A DNA stretch of 64,000 nucleotides, taken from assembly GCF_014385165.1 (NCBI RefSeq), contig NZ_JACRTF010000001.1:4030001-4094000 (forward strand). The letters are read 5' to 3'. The notes below the pieces were generated by a model. That model worked only from the letters and a program-made list of their open reading frames with translations. It did not search any database and had not been told where the DNA came from. Origin of the DNA: Jilunia laotingensis. GTDB taxonomy: Bacteria; Bacteroidota; Bacteroidia; Bacteroidales; Bacteroidaceae. The translations under genes and the position numbers were made by a program. How positions within the stretch are numbered: the stretch's first letter is position 1; each line of letters opens with the position of its first letter. Shown here in pieces: positions 27,803 to 35,980 of this stretch.

Positions 27803-28135
27803 ATGTATATAGACAACGAAGACTTTGAAAAATGGATGGAGAAGCTATCCAAGAAACTCACTGAAATAGGGCAAGACCTAAAATCTCTTATAAACACCGA
27901 TAAGGTACTGGATGATAATGAAAAGATACTCGACAATCAGGATTTAGCCTTTCTATTGAAAGTATCTTTCCGAACACTTCAACGTTACAGAGTAAGCGGA
28001 CAACTACCCTACTTTACCATCGGAAAGAAGACCTACTATCGAGCGAATGATATTCGGGCTTTTGTTCGTGAACGTGCCGACTCTCAAATCTACAAACAGT
28101 TTGAAAAAGCTAATCAATTAGAGAATCAGCCGTGA
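27803..28135 (+). CDS. Helix-turn-helix (HTH_17) DNA-binding protein
   Basis: 110 residues. A coiled N-terminal part (KWMEKLSKKLTEIGQDLKSL) is followed by LDNQDLAFLLKVSFRTLQRYRVSG and the wing FTIGKKTYYRANDIRAFVRER. It is the third HTH_17 protein in the element. Its position just upstream of the candidate oriT and mobilisation genes fits a regulator of mobilisation or a DNA-bending accessory protein. Function not proven. Confidence 0.8.
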   Translation: MYIDNEDFEKWMEKLSKKLTEIGQDLKSLINTDKVLDDNEKILDNQDLAFLLKVSFRTLQRYRVSGQLPYFTIGKKTYYRANDIRAFVRERADSQIYKQFEKANQLENQP

Positions 28136-28297
28136 AAGCAAAAGATAGCAGAGGAAAGAAGCCTATGTTTAGGCTATTTCTCTATGTTACCACCCCAATT
28201 TAGCAGAAACAGCTACACCTTCCGGCTTCGCTCGTTTCGCTAAATTGAGCAAGAGGGAACTGGACAAGTCCTGTTCTTCCCTCTTGCTCTGCGAGGC

Positions 28298-28376
28298 AAA
28301 GCCTTCGGCTTTAGCGTGTTACAAGAACACGCTGTAATAACACCAGTAATAAGCATTTTCTTTGTAATGCTTATTA
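28298..28376. other. Candidate origin of transfer (oriT): three consecutive hairpins
   Basis: Three perfect inverted repeats lie in 80 bp directly upstream of the mobilisation genes: AAAGCC-TTC-GGCTTT (28298-28312), AGCGTGTT-N5-AACACGCT (28313-28333) and TAATAAGCATT-N8-AATGCTTATTA (28347-28376). Stem-loops next to nic sites typically lie immediately 5' of mob genes in Bacteroides mobilizable elements. The nic site itself cannot be assigned. Some of the hairpins might be terminators for 27803-28135. Confidence 0.45.
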
Positions 28377-28419
28377 TCAGGCATTTATCTATTCATTTTT
28401 CTATAATAAAGTAATTACC

Positions 28420-29004
28420 ATGCCAAATAGCAGTCGAAAAACGATATTCACTACCATTTCCATAGACAAGGAAACGGCAGCTTTGGTAGAGAAGATATGC
28501 AAACGCTATTCACTGAAAAAGAGCGAAGTTGTAAAGTTGGCGTTCAAGTATATAGATAAGGCGCATATAAACCCATCGGAAACACCTGAATCGGTAAAAT
28601 CAGAACTGGCGAAAATAAATAAAAGGCAGGATGATATTATCCGCTTCATCCGCCACTATGAGGAAGAGCAACTGGATCCGATGATACGAGCTACAAATTC
28701 TATTGCTCTGCGTTTCGATGCTATCGGCAAAACTTTGGAAACTCTTATTCTCTCTCAACTGGAAGCCAGTCAGGAGAGACAAACAGCCGTACTCAAAAAG
28801 TTAAGTGAACAGTTTTGTAATCATGCCGATGTTATAAACAACCAGTCCAAACAGATTAATGCACTTTACCAGATACACCAACGAAATTACAAAAAGCTAC
28901 TTCAACTGATACAACTCTATTCGGAGCTATCCGCTTGTGGTGTGATGGATAGCAAAAGGAAGGAGAACTTGAAAACTGAAATCAGTAATCTAATAAATGC
29001 GTAG
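28420..29004 (+). CDS. BfmA/BtgA family mobilisation accessory protein
   Basis: 194 residues. The N-terminus (TTISIDKETAALVEKICKRYSLKKSEVVKLAFKYIDK) looks like a ribbon-helix-helix DNA-binding domain. The rest is predicted to be long helices or coiled coil (ELAKINKRQDDIIRFIRHYEEEQ onward). This matches BfmA/BtgA proteins of Bacteroides plasmids and transposons, which bind oriT and help load the relaxase. Its stop overlaps the start region of the relaxase-like gene, indicating one transcription unit. Confidence 0.8.
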   Translation: MPNSSRKTIFTTISIDKETAALVEKICKRYSLKKSEVVKLAFKYIDKAHINPSETPESVKSELAKINKRQDDIIRFIRHYEEEQLDPMIRATNSIALRFDAIGKTLETLILSQLEASQERQTAVLKKLSEQFCNHADVINNQSKQINALYQIHQRNYKKLLQLIQLYSELSACGVMDSKRKENLKTEISNLINA

Positions 29005-29989
29005 GATTATGCACATAGATTTTGCTCCACCATCAAACGGAACATATAACAATGCAGGAAGTAGCCGACAGCTAGCTAATTATTTAGAGCATGAAGATTT
29101 AGAACGAATGGAGAAAGGTCTTTATACTGAGGGCTTTTTCAATCTGATAGAGGATAATATCTACAAATCAAAAGTAATAAAGGATATAGATAGTAATATC
29201 GGACAACTCTTAAAAACAGATGCTAAGTTTTATGCTATTCATGTCAGCCCATCGGAAAGCGAACTTCGGGCAATGGGAAATACTGAACAGGAGAAAGCCG
29301 AAGCAATGAAGCGGTATATCCGAGAGGTCTTTATCCCTGAATACGCCAAGAACTTCAATAAAGAGCTATCCGAAGCGGATATAAAATTTTACGGAAAGAT
29401 ACATTTCGACCGCAACCGCTCCGACAACGAACTGAATATGCACTGCCATTTGATTGTGAGCCGGAAAGATCAAACGGGTAAGAAAAAGCTATCACCGCTA
29501 ACCAACCATAAGAACACCAAGAACGGAATAATCAAAGGTGGTTTTGACCGTGTGAACCTGTTCCTACAAGCAGAAAAGAGGTTTGATAAGTTGTTTGACT
29601 ACCCGCGTCAATTATCAGAATCCTTTGAGTATGCCAATACTATAAAAAACGGTTCTATAACGAAACAACTTGAACTACAAGAGCTGGAAATCCAATCTCA
29701 TGAAAGAAAAATAAGAATCAATCAAGATAACAACAACGAAAACTTGTTTACTTTCAATCTTGAAAACAAACAAGCTAATAATATAGTTTTTAGCACAAAT
29801 CCTCCTATAACCGCTCAAAAAGGAAGTAAGACTTCTATCAACTCTTTAAAGAAACAGGGAGCTAGCCAAGTATTAGACTTACTTGTATCTTTTATTCCAC
29901 CAAAAATAGAATCTGCCCCAGTTTTTGCTTTACCTGAAGAATTTGTTTTAAAATCCAGAAAGAAAAAGAGAAAAAGACGTAAATTGTAG
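28997..29989 (+). CDS. DUF5712 mobilisation (relaxase-like) protein
   Basis: 330 residues. The N-terminal ~235 residues carry FAPPSNGTYNNAGSSRQLANYL, FYAIHVSPSE and NMHCHLIVSRKD, where His149-Cys-His151 could form the metal-binding HUH-type motif of relaxases. Ser/Tyr nucleophile candidates are not certain. The C-terminal ~95 residues are low in order and end in a very basic KSRKKKRKRRKL tail. It should nick oriT and lead strand transfer using a helper's mating machinery. ATG at 28997 overlaps the previous gene by 8 bp; ATG at 29009 (MHIDF) is an alternative start. Confidence 0.78.
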   Translation: MRRIMHIDFAPPSNGTYNNAGSSRQLANYLEHEDLERMEKGLYTEGFFNLIEDNIYKSKVIKDIDSNIGQLLKTDAKFYAIHVSPSESELRAMGNTEQEKAEAMKRYIREVFIPEYAKNFNKELSEADIKFYGKIHFDRNRSDNELNMHCHLIVSRKDQTGKKKLSPLTNHKNTKNGIIKGGFDRVNLFLQAEKRFDKLFDYPRQLSESFEYANTIKNGSITKQLELQELEIQSHERKIRINQDNNNENLFTFNLENKQANNIVFSTNPPITAQKGSKTSINSLKKQGASQVLDLLVSFIPPKIESAPVFALPEEFVLKSRKKKRKRRKL

Positions 29990-30127
29990 CCCTTCTCTTG
30001 AAAAGGAAATGCTTCATCTATATGCGTAAATTCGTATATACATGATATTCAATAGCTTATTTAAAAAAAACAAAAACAAGGGTTTGAAAAAACTGGATCA
30101 AAATACTGTTTTTTGCTTATCTTTTTA

Positions 30128-30135
30128 TACATTTG
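30128..30135 (+). promoter_or_regulatory. Candidate -7 box for the methylase operon
   Basis: TACATTTG matches TAnnTTTG about 105 bp upstream of the methylase start. A TTTTG at 30111-30115 is too close (12 bp) to be an ideal -33. The 250-bp gap 29990-30239 is very A/T-rich and holds no other gene. Confidence 0.4.
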
Positions 30136-30239
30136 CAGTTACTTGAAGGAAACTATAAGAAAGTAACATGGAATTTTTTTATTAAAAATGCAAATTGTAA
30201 ACTTTCTATACCTTCTAAATGTAAATTAGATAGTTAAGA

Positions 30240-32108
30240 ATGTCAGAAATAATAAGAAATAAGTCAATAAAGCCTTTTTTAAAATGGGCAGGTGGCAAAA
30301 CTCAATTAATTGGAGAGTTAGAAAATTTTATACCTTCCAATTATAATACTTATATTGAGGCCTTCCTTGGAGGCGGTGCTTTGTTTTTCCATTTGCATCC
30401 CCCTAAAGCGATATTATCAGATATTAACCCTGAATTGATTAATTGCTACATATGTATTAGGGACAATGTTGATGTTGTAATATCTCTACTTAAAACATTC
30501 GAGAATAATGAGGGTAATTATTATCAAATAAGGAGTTGTGATATATCTTATTTAACGCCAGAGGAAAGAGCCGCAAGATTTATTTTTTTGAATAGAACCT
30601 GCTTTAACGGTTTGTATAGAGAAAATAAAAAAGGAGAGTTTAATGTTCCATATGGGAAATATGTCAATCCTAAAATTTGCGATGAGAAAAAACTATACGA
30701 TGCACATGAGGCATTACAAAATGTGAAGTTAATTTGTGGAAATTATAAAACAGTTCTAAGAAGATATGCTCAACATAATGATTTTATTTTTTTAGACCCA
30801 CCCTATGTTCCCATTGGAAAGTATTCTGATTTTCAAAGATATAATAAAGATTTTTTTTATGACGATGATCACATAGAGTTAAGAGATGAATTCAAGCGAT
30901 TAATTAATATTGGTGCCAAAGTTATATTAACTAATTCCAATACAGAGTTTGTGCACGAATTATATGCTGGATTTCCTTCACAAACATTTGAAACCAAAAG
31001 ATTAATAAGTAGTAGGAGTGAAACAAGGACTGGTCAGGATCTGGTAATTTATTCTACGAATGGGAAAAAGAAGTTAGATTCAAAGTTAGAATTATTAGCA
31101 AACTTTCCAGGAACAAGATATATGGGAAGTAAATATAAACTGCTTCCCTTTTTGTGGGATTCAATAAAAGAGCTTGAGTTTAAGTCTGTACTAGATGCCT
31201 TTTCTGGGAGTGGATGTGTTTCTTATATGTTAAAACAAAAAGGAATAGAAGTTTATTCAAATGATTTCATGGCATTTTCAGCAAATATTACAAAATCCAT
31301 TGTTGAGAATTCAAAAATAAGAATTGAGCCCAAAGATATTGAGTTACTACTTAGTTTAAATAGAAAAGCTACAAATTTTATCACCACAACATTTAAAGAC
31401 CTATATTTCAATGATGAAGATAATCTTTTTTTAGACAATCTAATTGCTAACATTAATCAATTAGAAGATAAATACAAAAAAGCTATTGCATATGCTGCAA
31501 TTACAAGAGCTTGCATGAAGAAAAGACCTAGAGGAATTTTCACTTATACCGGAGAAAGATATGATGACGGAAGAAGGGATTTACAATTATCATTACAAGA
31601 ACATTTTTTAGAAAACATTGAAGGCTTTAATAAAGCCGTATTTGATAATGGACAAAAAAATATTTCATATAACAAAGATGTTTTTGATTTAGATGTAGAT
31701 GTAGATCTTGTTTATTTTGACCCTCCCTATTTAACTGCAAAATCAGATAATGATTATATAAGAAGATATCACTTTGTTGAAGGACTAATTAAAAACTGGC
31801 ATGGCGTACAAATTGATTTTTCTACTAAAACCAAAAAATTCAAAAAATATCCATCTCCTTTTGATTCGAAATCAACAGTAAATGACGCTTTAGACAAGCT
31901 TTTCTGCAAATTTCAGAAAAGTATATTAGTTGTTTCCTATTCATCAAACTCTATTCCGTCAAAAGAAGAAATGATTGAAATTTTAAGTAGGTATAAAGAC
32001 AATGTAAAATTAAAAGAAATTGATTACAAATATTCTTTCGGTAATCAAAATCATAAAATAGGCGATAATTCAAATTTTGTAAAAGAGTATTTATTTATTG
32101 CAACATAA
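30240..32108 (+). CDS. Bifunctional D12-class DNA adenine methyltransferase (M.FokI-like architecture)
   Basis: 622 residues containing two complete adenine-N6 methyltransferase domains. The first (about 8-275) is Dam/D12-like: FLKWAGGK (13-20), FLGGG (42-46, SAM site) and DPPY (186-189, catalytic). The second (about 288-622) has RYMGSKYKLLP (293-303), FSGSG (321-325) and DPPY (494-497). M.FokI and M.StsI have this two-domain form at similar length, with each half methylating one strand of an asymmetric site. No FokI-type endonuclease gene is adjacent. Its stop codon lies just before the DUF262 ATG. The region is much more A/T-rich than the glycan locus, suggesting recent acquisition. Confidence 0.88.
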   Translation: MSEIIRNKSIKPFLKWAGGKTQLIGELENFIPSNYNTYIEAFLGGGALFFHLHPPKAILSDINPELINCYICIRDNVDVVISLLKTFENNEGNYYQIRSCDISYLTPEERAARFIFLNRTCFNGLYRENKKGEFNVPYGKYVNPKICDEKKLYDAHEALQNVKLICGNYKTVLRRYAQHNDFIFLDPPYVPIGKYSDFQRYNKDFFYDDDHIELRDEFKRLINIGAKVILTNSNTEFVHELYAGFPSQTFETKRLISSRSETRTGQDLVIYSTNGKKKLDSKLELLANFPGTRYMGSKYKLLPFLWDSIKELEFKSVLDAFSGSGCVSYMLKQKGIEVYSNDFMAFSANITKSIVENSKIRIEPKDIELLLSLNRKATNFITTTFKDLYFNDEDNLFLDNLIANINQLEDKYKKAIAYAAITRACMKKRPRGIFTYTGERYDDGRRDLQLSLQEHFLENIEGFNKAVFDNGQKNISYNKDVFDLDVDVDLVYFDPPYLTAKSDNDYIRRYHFVEGLIKNWHGVQIDFSTKTKKFKKYPSPFDSKSTVNDALDKLFCKFQKSILVVSYSSNSIPSKEEMIEILSRYKDNVKLKEIDYKYSFGNQNHKIGDNSNFVKEYLFIAT

Positions 32109-32112
32109 TAAA

Positions 32113-33669
32113 ATGAGATTCCCAATACAACAAGTTCCGCAAGCTAATGATCTAGCAAATGTGATATTGACTATTGAAGCTATATCAAATGGATATGAAT
32201 CCGATATCCAGATTGGAGACTATGTCGGTTTTAGTGACAGGCAGGGACGTTATTATAGGTTAGCTGGAGAATTATTAGGATTATTAATCACAGAGAAAAA
32301 GAAAAACAAGTCCATTCTGACACCATTAGGAATAGAACTCATAGAATTAGATAAAGAACATAGAAAAATAAAAATAAAGACAATAATTGAGCAAAATCCA
32401 TTTTTTACTCTAATTTTGGAGTTTATTAAATCAAAAACAGGAACAAGTAGAGTATCTATAGTCAACTATATTAAAACGATTGTTGATGGTTCTGAAAGTA
32501 CAATTGTAAGGAGAGCAAGTACAGTTGTAAATTGGCTTCTATCGGCAGAGCTTATATATATAGATGATGATAATGAAGAGGAAGAAAATTTATTCTATTA
32601 TAACGAAGTAGTTGACGAGGAAGGGATTAGTGAAGACGAAAAAGAATTAAATTATTCTTCATATATTATCGAAGAAGAATTAGACATTAAGGAAATACAC
32701 ATTCAAGTAATTGCTCTTTTGAGAAAAAATGCACAAAATAAGATTATCATACCTGCTTTTCAAAGAAATAAGGTATGGACAAAACAGCAAATGAGTAAAT
32801 TTATTGAATCATTAGTATTAAATATTCCTATTCCTCCAATTTATGTAACTCAGGATCAAAATGGCTCATTTATTGTAATTGATGGATTACAAAGGATATC
32901 AGCCATTGTAGATTTCTTTCAAAACAGATATACCTTAGTAGGAATGAGCGTTTTAAAAGAATATAATGGTTTCTCTTGTGAACAACTACCTTCTCACATT
33001 ACCACTAGAATTGAGGATAGAGCACTTCTTTTATATGCTTTAAAATCCACAATTCCATTACCAATTATTTATGATATTTTTCATAGGATCAATTCGAATG
33101 GAACCCAATTAACAAGACAAGAAGTTAGAAATGGCATCTACTTAGGCAAATCAACTGATTTATTAAAAGAATTAGCTGAATCAAAAGAATTTAAAACAGT
33201 AATAGGCGATGGAATTTCTTCTTTACGCATGAAAGATAGAGAAGCTGTTTTAAGATATTTGGCTTTTGCTCTATTTGATTACAATTCTGACTATCAGGGA
33301 AATTTGGATGAATTCCTTGGTAAAACAATGAGATATATAAATCGAGCTAGCGATCAGGAAATTATAAAGATAAAAAACGATTTTATTCGTACAATGAAAT
33401 ACGCAAATGATTTCTTTGGGAAAAATGCTTTTAGATTACCAACGCATATTAGTAGAGGAAGAGTAAACATTGCAATTTTTGAAACTATATGTGTGTTTTT
33501 TAATAAAAACAATGACAACTTTCTCGTTAATAGCAAGAAAAACATAATGCGAAATTATATGTATTTGATTAAAGATAAAGAATATGTTTCGTCTGTCAGT
33601 AGTTCGACAGGTTCTATTAAAAATGTAAAAACAAGATTTGAAAAAACCTTTAAAATATTAAAATCATGA
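32113..33669 (+). CDS. DUF262 (GmrS/ParB-like) protein with winged-helix-like N-terminus
   Basis: 518 residues from the ATG at 32113; the frame extends to a TTG at 32098, inside the methylase. Residues 1-150 look like one or two winged-helix domains (DYVGFSDRQGRYYRLAGELLG, then TSRVSIVNYIKTIV..VVNWLLSAELI). An acidic linker (about 150-190) follows. The DUF262 domain (about 200-400) carries the family motifs IPAFQRNKVWTKQQMSKFIES (QR at 217-218) and VIDGLQRISAI (IDGLQR 256-261). DUF262 proteins such as GmrS are DNA-targeting nuclease/NTPase components of modification-dependent restriction. The ATPase ATG overlaps its stop (ATGA, 33666-33669). Confidence 0.82.
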   Translation: MRFPIQQVPQANDLANVILTIEAISNGYESDIQIGDYVGFSDRQGRYYRLAGELLGLLITEKKKNKSILTPLGIELIELDKEHRKIKIKTIIEQNPFFTLILEFIKSKTGTSRVSIVNYIKTIVDGSESTIVRRASTVVNWLLSAELIYIDDDNEEEENLFYYNEVVDEEGISEDEKELNYSSYIIEEELDIKEIHIQVIALLRKNAQNKIIIPAFQRNKVWTKQQMSKFIESLVLNIPIPPIYVTQDQNGSFIVIDGLQRISAIVDFFQNRYTLVGMSVLKEYNGFSCEQLPSHITTRIEDRALLLYALKSTIPLPIIYDIFHRINSNGTQLTRQEVRNGIYLGKSTDLLKELAESKEFKTVIGDGISSLRMKDREAVLRYLAFALFDYNSDYQGNLDEFLGKTMRYINRASDQEIIKIKNDFIRTMKYANDFFGKNAFRLPTHISRGRVNIAIFETICVFFNKNNDNFLVNSKKNIMRNYMYLIKDKEYVSSVSSSTGSIKNVKTRFEKTFKILKS

Positions 33670-34934
33670 TACGCACTATTGGCATAAGTAATTTTAAATT
33701 GTTTAAAGATAAAACCAATGTCCCACTGTCTAACTTAAATCTTCTAACAGGAGTAAATGGCAAAGGAAAGTCTTCTGTCTTACAAATTCTATTGCTTCTA
33801 AATCAATCAATTAACTACAGTCGTAGTACGAATAATATTATTCTTAATGGAAATAATGTTCGACTTGGAAATCTATTTGATGTGAAAAATAGGCTTATTT
33901 CATCTAAAGAACCTATTAATATATCTTTTATTTTAGATAATTATGTTATTAATTACCAATTAGAACAATATGGGGAAACTGATATTGATTTAAAAATATC
34001 TTCAATAAGTATCACTATTAATGAAAAATTAACATACATAATATCTAAAATAATAGATGATGACCTTTACAAAATTTTCAAGAATAATGAAGATGTCTTT
34101 CCAAACATAACATTTAGTCTTGACAATCTATTCATACCAGAATCAACACTTCGTATTATTGATGAATCTTATCTAATTGAAATCAGGAACTTGTTGAATT
34201 TTTCCAATATTCATTATGTTTCTGCAGACAGAATAGGTCCTCAAAATTTTTATGAGAGAAAAAGTTTGGGTAATTTTGTTTCCGTAGGATCACTTGGGGA
34301 AAATACAGTCAATATATTGGCAAGAAAAGGAGGCGATCCCGTTCAACCTGAACTCAAAAAGGTATATATGGATCTCTTCTCTCCCACTGAAGATGAACTA
34401 ACTAGTGATACAATAGAATCTTATGCAAATTATTGGTTAGATAAGATCTTTGAAGGAGCGGAAATCAAAACCGAGGTAATGTCTGATATAGACATAATAA
34501 AGTTTAGCATAAAACCATCCAAAAAAGATGTTTTCTATAAGCCAACAAATGTAGGATATGGTTTCAGTTACTCATTACCAATTTTAGTGGCCGGATTAAT
34601 TGCTAAAAAAGGAGATATTTTGATTATTGAAAATCCAGAAGCTCATTTACATCCATATGCACAGTCTATTTTATCCAAATTTTTAGCAGGAGTAAGTAGA
34701 GTTGGGGTACAAGTTTTAGTAGAATCTCACAGTGAACATATATTAGATGGCTTTAGAATTATTGTGCATGATAAAATCATAGACTTGAATGAGATCAACA
34801 TTCTCTATTTTGATAAGAATGATGAAACATATTTCCACAAAATAGATATCAAGGACGATGGTGATATAGAAAACTGGCCTACAAACTTTTTTGATCAATC
34901 AACAAACGATCTCAACTATCTATACGGAATATGA
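33666..34934 (+). CDS. AAA ATPase, DUF3696/OLD-like (AAA_15/21) family
   Basis: 422 residues. Walker A is GVNGKGKSS (29-37), after the typical start IRTIGISNFKLFKD. The ABC-type signature region is NVGYGFSYSLPIL (about 297-309). Walker B is DILIIENPEAHLHP with Glu322. A conserved ESHSEHILDGFR segment (His355) and a C-terminal NWPTNFFDQ close the DUF3696 pattern. There is no Toprim domain, so it lacks its own nuclease. ATPases of this type act as sensors or regulators in Septu, PARIS and related defence systems together with a separate effector. It overlaps both neighbours by 4 bp. Confidence 0.88.
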   Translation: MIRTIGISNFKLFKDKTNVPLSNLNLLTGVNGKGKSSVLQILLLLNQSINYSRSTNNIILNGNNVRLGNLFDVKNRLISSKEPINISFILDNYVINYQLEQYGETDIDLKISSISITINEKLTYIISKIIDDDLYKIFKNNEDVFPNITFSLDNLFIPESTLRIIDESYLIEIRNLLNFSNIHYVSADRIGPQNFYERKSLGNFVSVGSLGENTVNILARKGGDPVQPELKKVYMDLFSPTEDELTSDTIESYANYWLDKIFEGAEIKTEVMSDIDIIKFSIKPSKKDVFYKPTNVGYGFSYSLPILVAGLIAKKGDILIIENPEAHLHPYAQSILSKFLAGVSRVGVQVLVESHSEHILDGFRIIVHDKIIDLNEINILYFDKNDETYFHKIDIKDDGDIENWPTNFFDQSTNDLNYLYGI

Positions 34935-35749
34935 TACATGTATTTGTAAATGAATGCTCTATGAATGGGCAATATGAAACTAGAGATGACGTATTGAATG
35001 CTACAAAAGTATTTATTGGAGCTTTAAACATATTAGCAGAATTAAAGAAAAACTCGAAAATTCTCTCGTATAGTTGCCATACTTTTTATTTAAAAGATTC
35101 AATAAAAGGAACTCAATACATATCTGCGTTGAAAAAAGACAAAGTTTCTAATGACATATATTTAAAGAATATGAAGTTATTAGGAAACTCATTTTGGGAG
35201 AATGAATATATTCATGATTGTAACAGCAGTTACACCCATAATGGGACAGACTATGTTACAACATCTGTTGCAGAAATTACAGAAAGAAAACTTTTAGACT
35301 CAAGGCTAAATGGTTTTCTTTTAAATTTTGAGAAGTCTTACTTTTCTAAGCAAAAAGACATCGATGTCATTAAAAATAACAAAATATCAGTAATCGTTGA
35401 TTGTAACAGTTCAAAGGATACGATAATAGATTGGTTTAAAAATAGAGGGTATACAATTCCATATGATCCAGCATCCAAAATTTCTCCTTTGGATGAACAA
35501 ACAGTATTAGCTCAATCAGATGCTTTTGAACTCACTCAATACAAGTCCCAAAATGGAAGAAAAGTATATAGACGTAAAGGAACAAGTCAATTATGGTATG
35601 TAGATAGTAGTCCTCGCCATGCGACACAGAAAGCTCACTTTGAAGTATTCGATGAAAAGACCAGAAAACATCTAGGTACTTCATTATATAATGAAATAAA
35701 TGTAGATAAGACTCATTTAGATCCAAATAGGACGATAGATATCGATTAA
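34931..35749 (+). CDS. Putative effector with colicin-E3-like C-terminal segment
   Basis: 272 residues, no signal peptide or membrane segment. The start overlaps the ATPase stop (ATGA, 34931-34934). Residues 1-200 are not recognised; VNECSMNGQY opens the protein and VIVDCNSS (154-161) lies in the middle. Residues 208-270 resemble the colicin E3 ribonuclease domain: GRKVY (209-213), WYVDSSPRHATQKAHFEVFD (222-241), HLGTS (247-251) and LDPNRTI (263-269) align with GRKIY, a D-x-x-H-x-x-x-E core, HLGS and DPKRNI. Asp225, His230, His236 and Glu238 are candidate catalytic residues. The similarity is by eye; nuclease activity is an inference. Confidence 0.6.
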   Translation: MIHVFVNECSMNGQYETRDDVLNATKVFIGALNILAELKKNSKILSYSCHTFYLKDSIKGTQYISALKKDKVSNDIYLKNMKLLGNSFWENEYIHDCNSSYTHNGTDYVTTSVAEITERKLLDSRLNGFLLNFEKSYFSKQKDIDVIKNNKISVIVDCNSSKDTIIDWFKNRGYTIPYDPASKISPLDEQTVLAQSDAFELTQYKSQNGRKVYRRKGTSQLWYVDSSPRHATQKAHFEVFDEKTRKHLGTSLYNEINVDKTHLDPNRTIDID

Positions 35750-35821
35750 ATTAGTGATAATTAAGAATATTATTTTTTCACTACGAGAATTAAAAACGAC
35801 TATTTTTTTCTGCTTGTTGAG

Positions 35822-35851
35822 TTTGCATAAGCCAAGAAATTGTTATCTTTG
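35822..35851 (+). promoter_or_regulatory. Promoter at the right end of the element, pointing into attR
   Basis: TTTG at 35822-35825 and TATCTTTG at 35844-35851 are 18 bp apart, one of the best promoter matches in the window. No open reading frame follows before attR at 35981 and the terminator at 36031-36067, so the predicted transcript from about 35858 is a ~210-nt untranslated RNA in the integrated state. In the excised circle the same promoter would point at the integrase end. Confidence 0.65.
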
Positions 35852-35980
35852 ACCCTAGTATTCTCCATGAGCAAACTACCGCAAAAGCACGTGGCAAATT
35901 AGTGGGTTAAATCATGGGATATGCTTGAAGCTAAAAATATAAAGTTTTAAATATCAGTGTGGTAACTCCGTTAGGAGAAT

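Noticed and set aside
33666..35749. ATPase plus last gene as a PARIS or Septu system
   Set aside because: The 272-aa protein shows neither the Toprim-like acidic pattern of AriB nor an HNH motif as in PtuB, so neither name can be applied.
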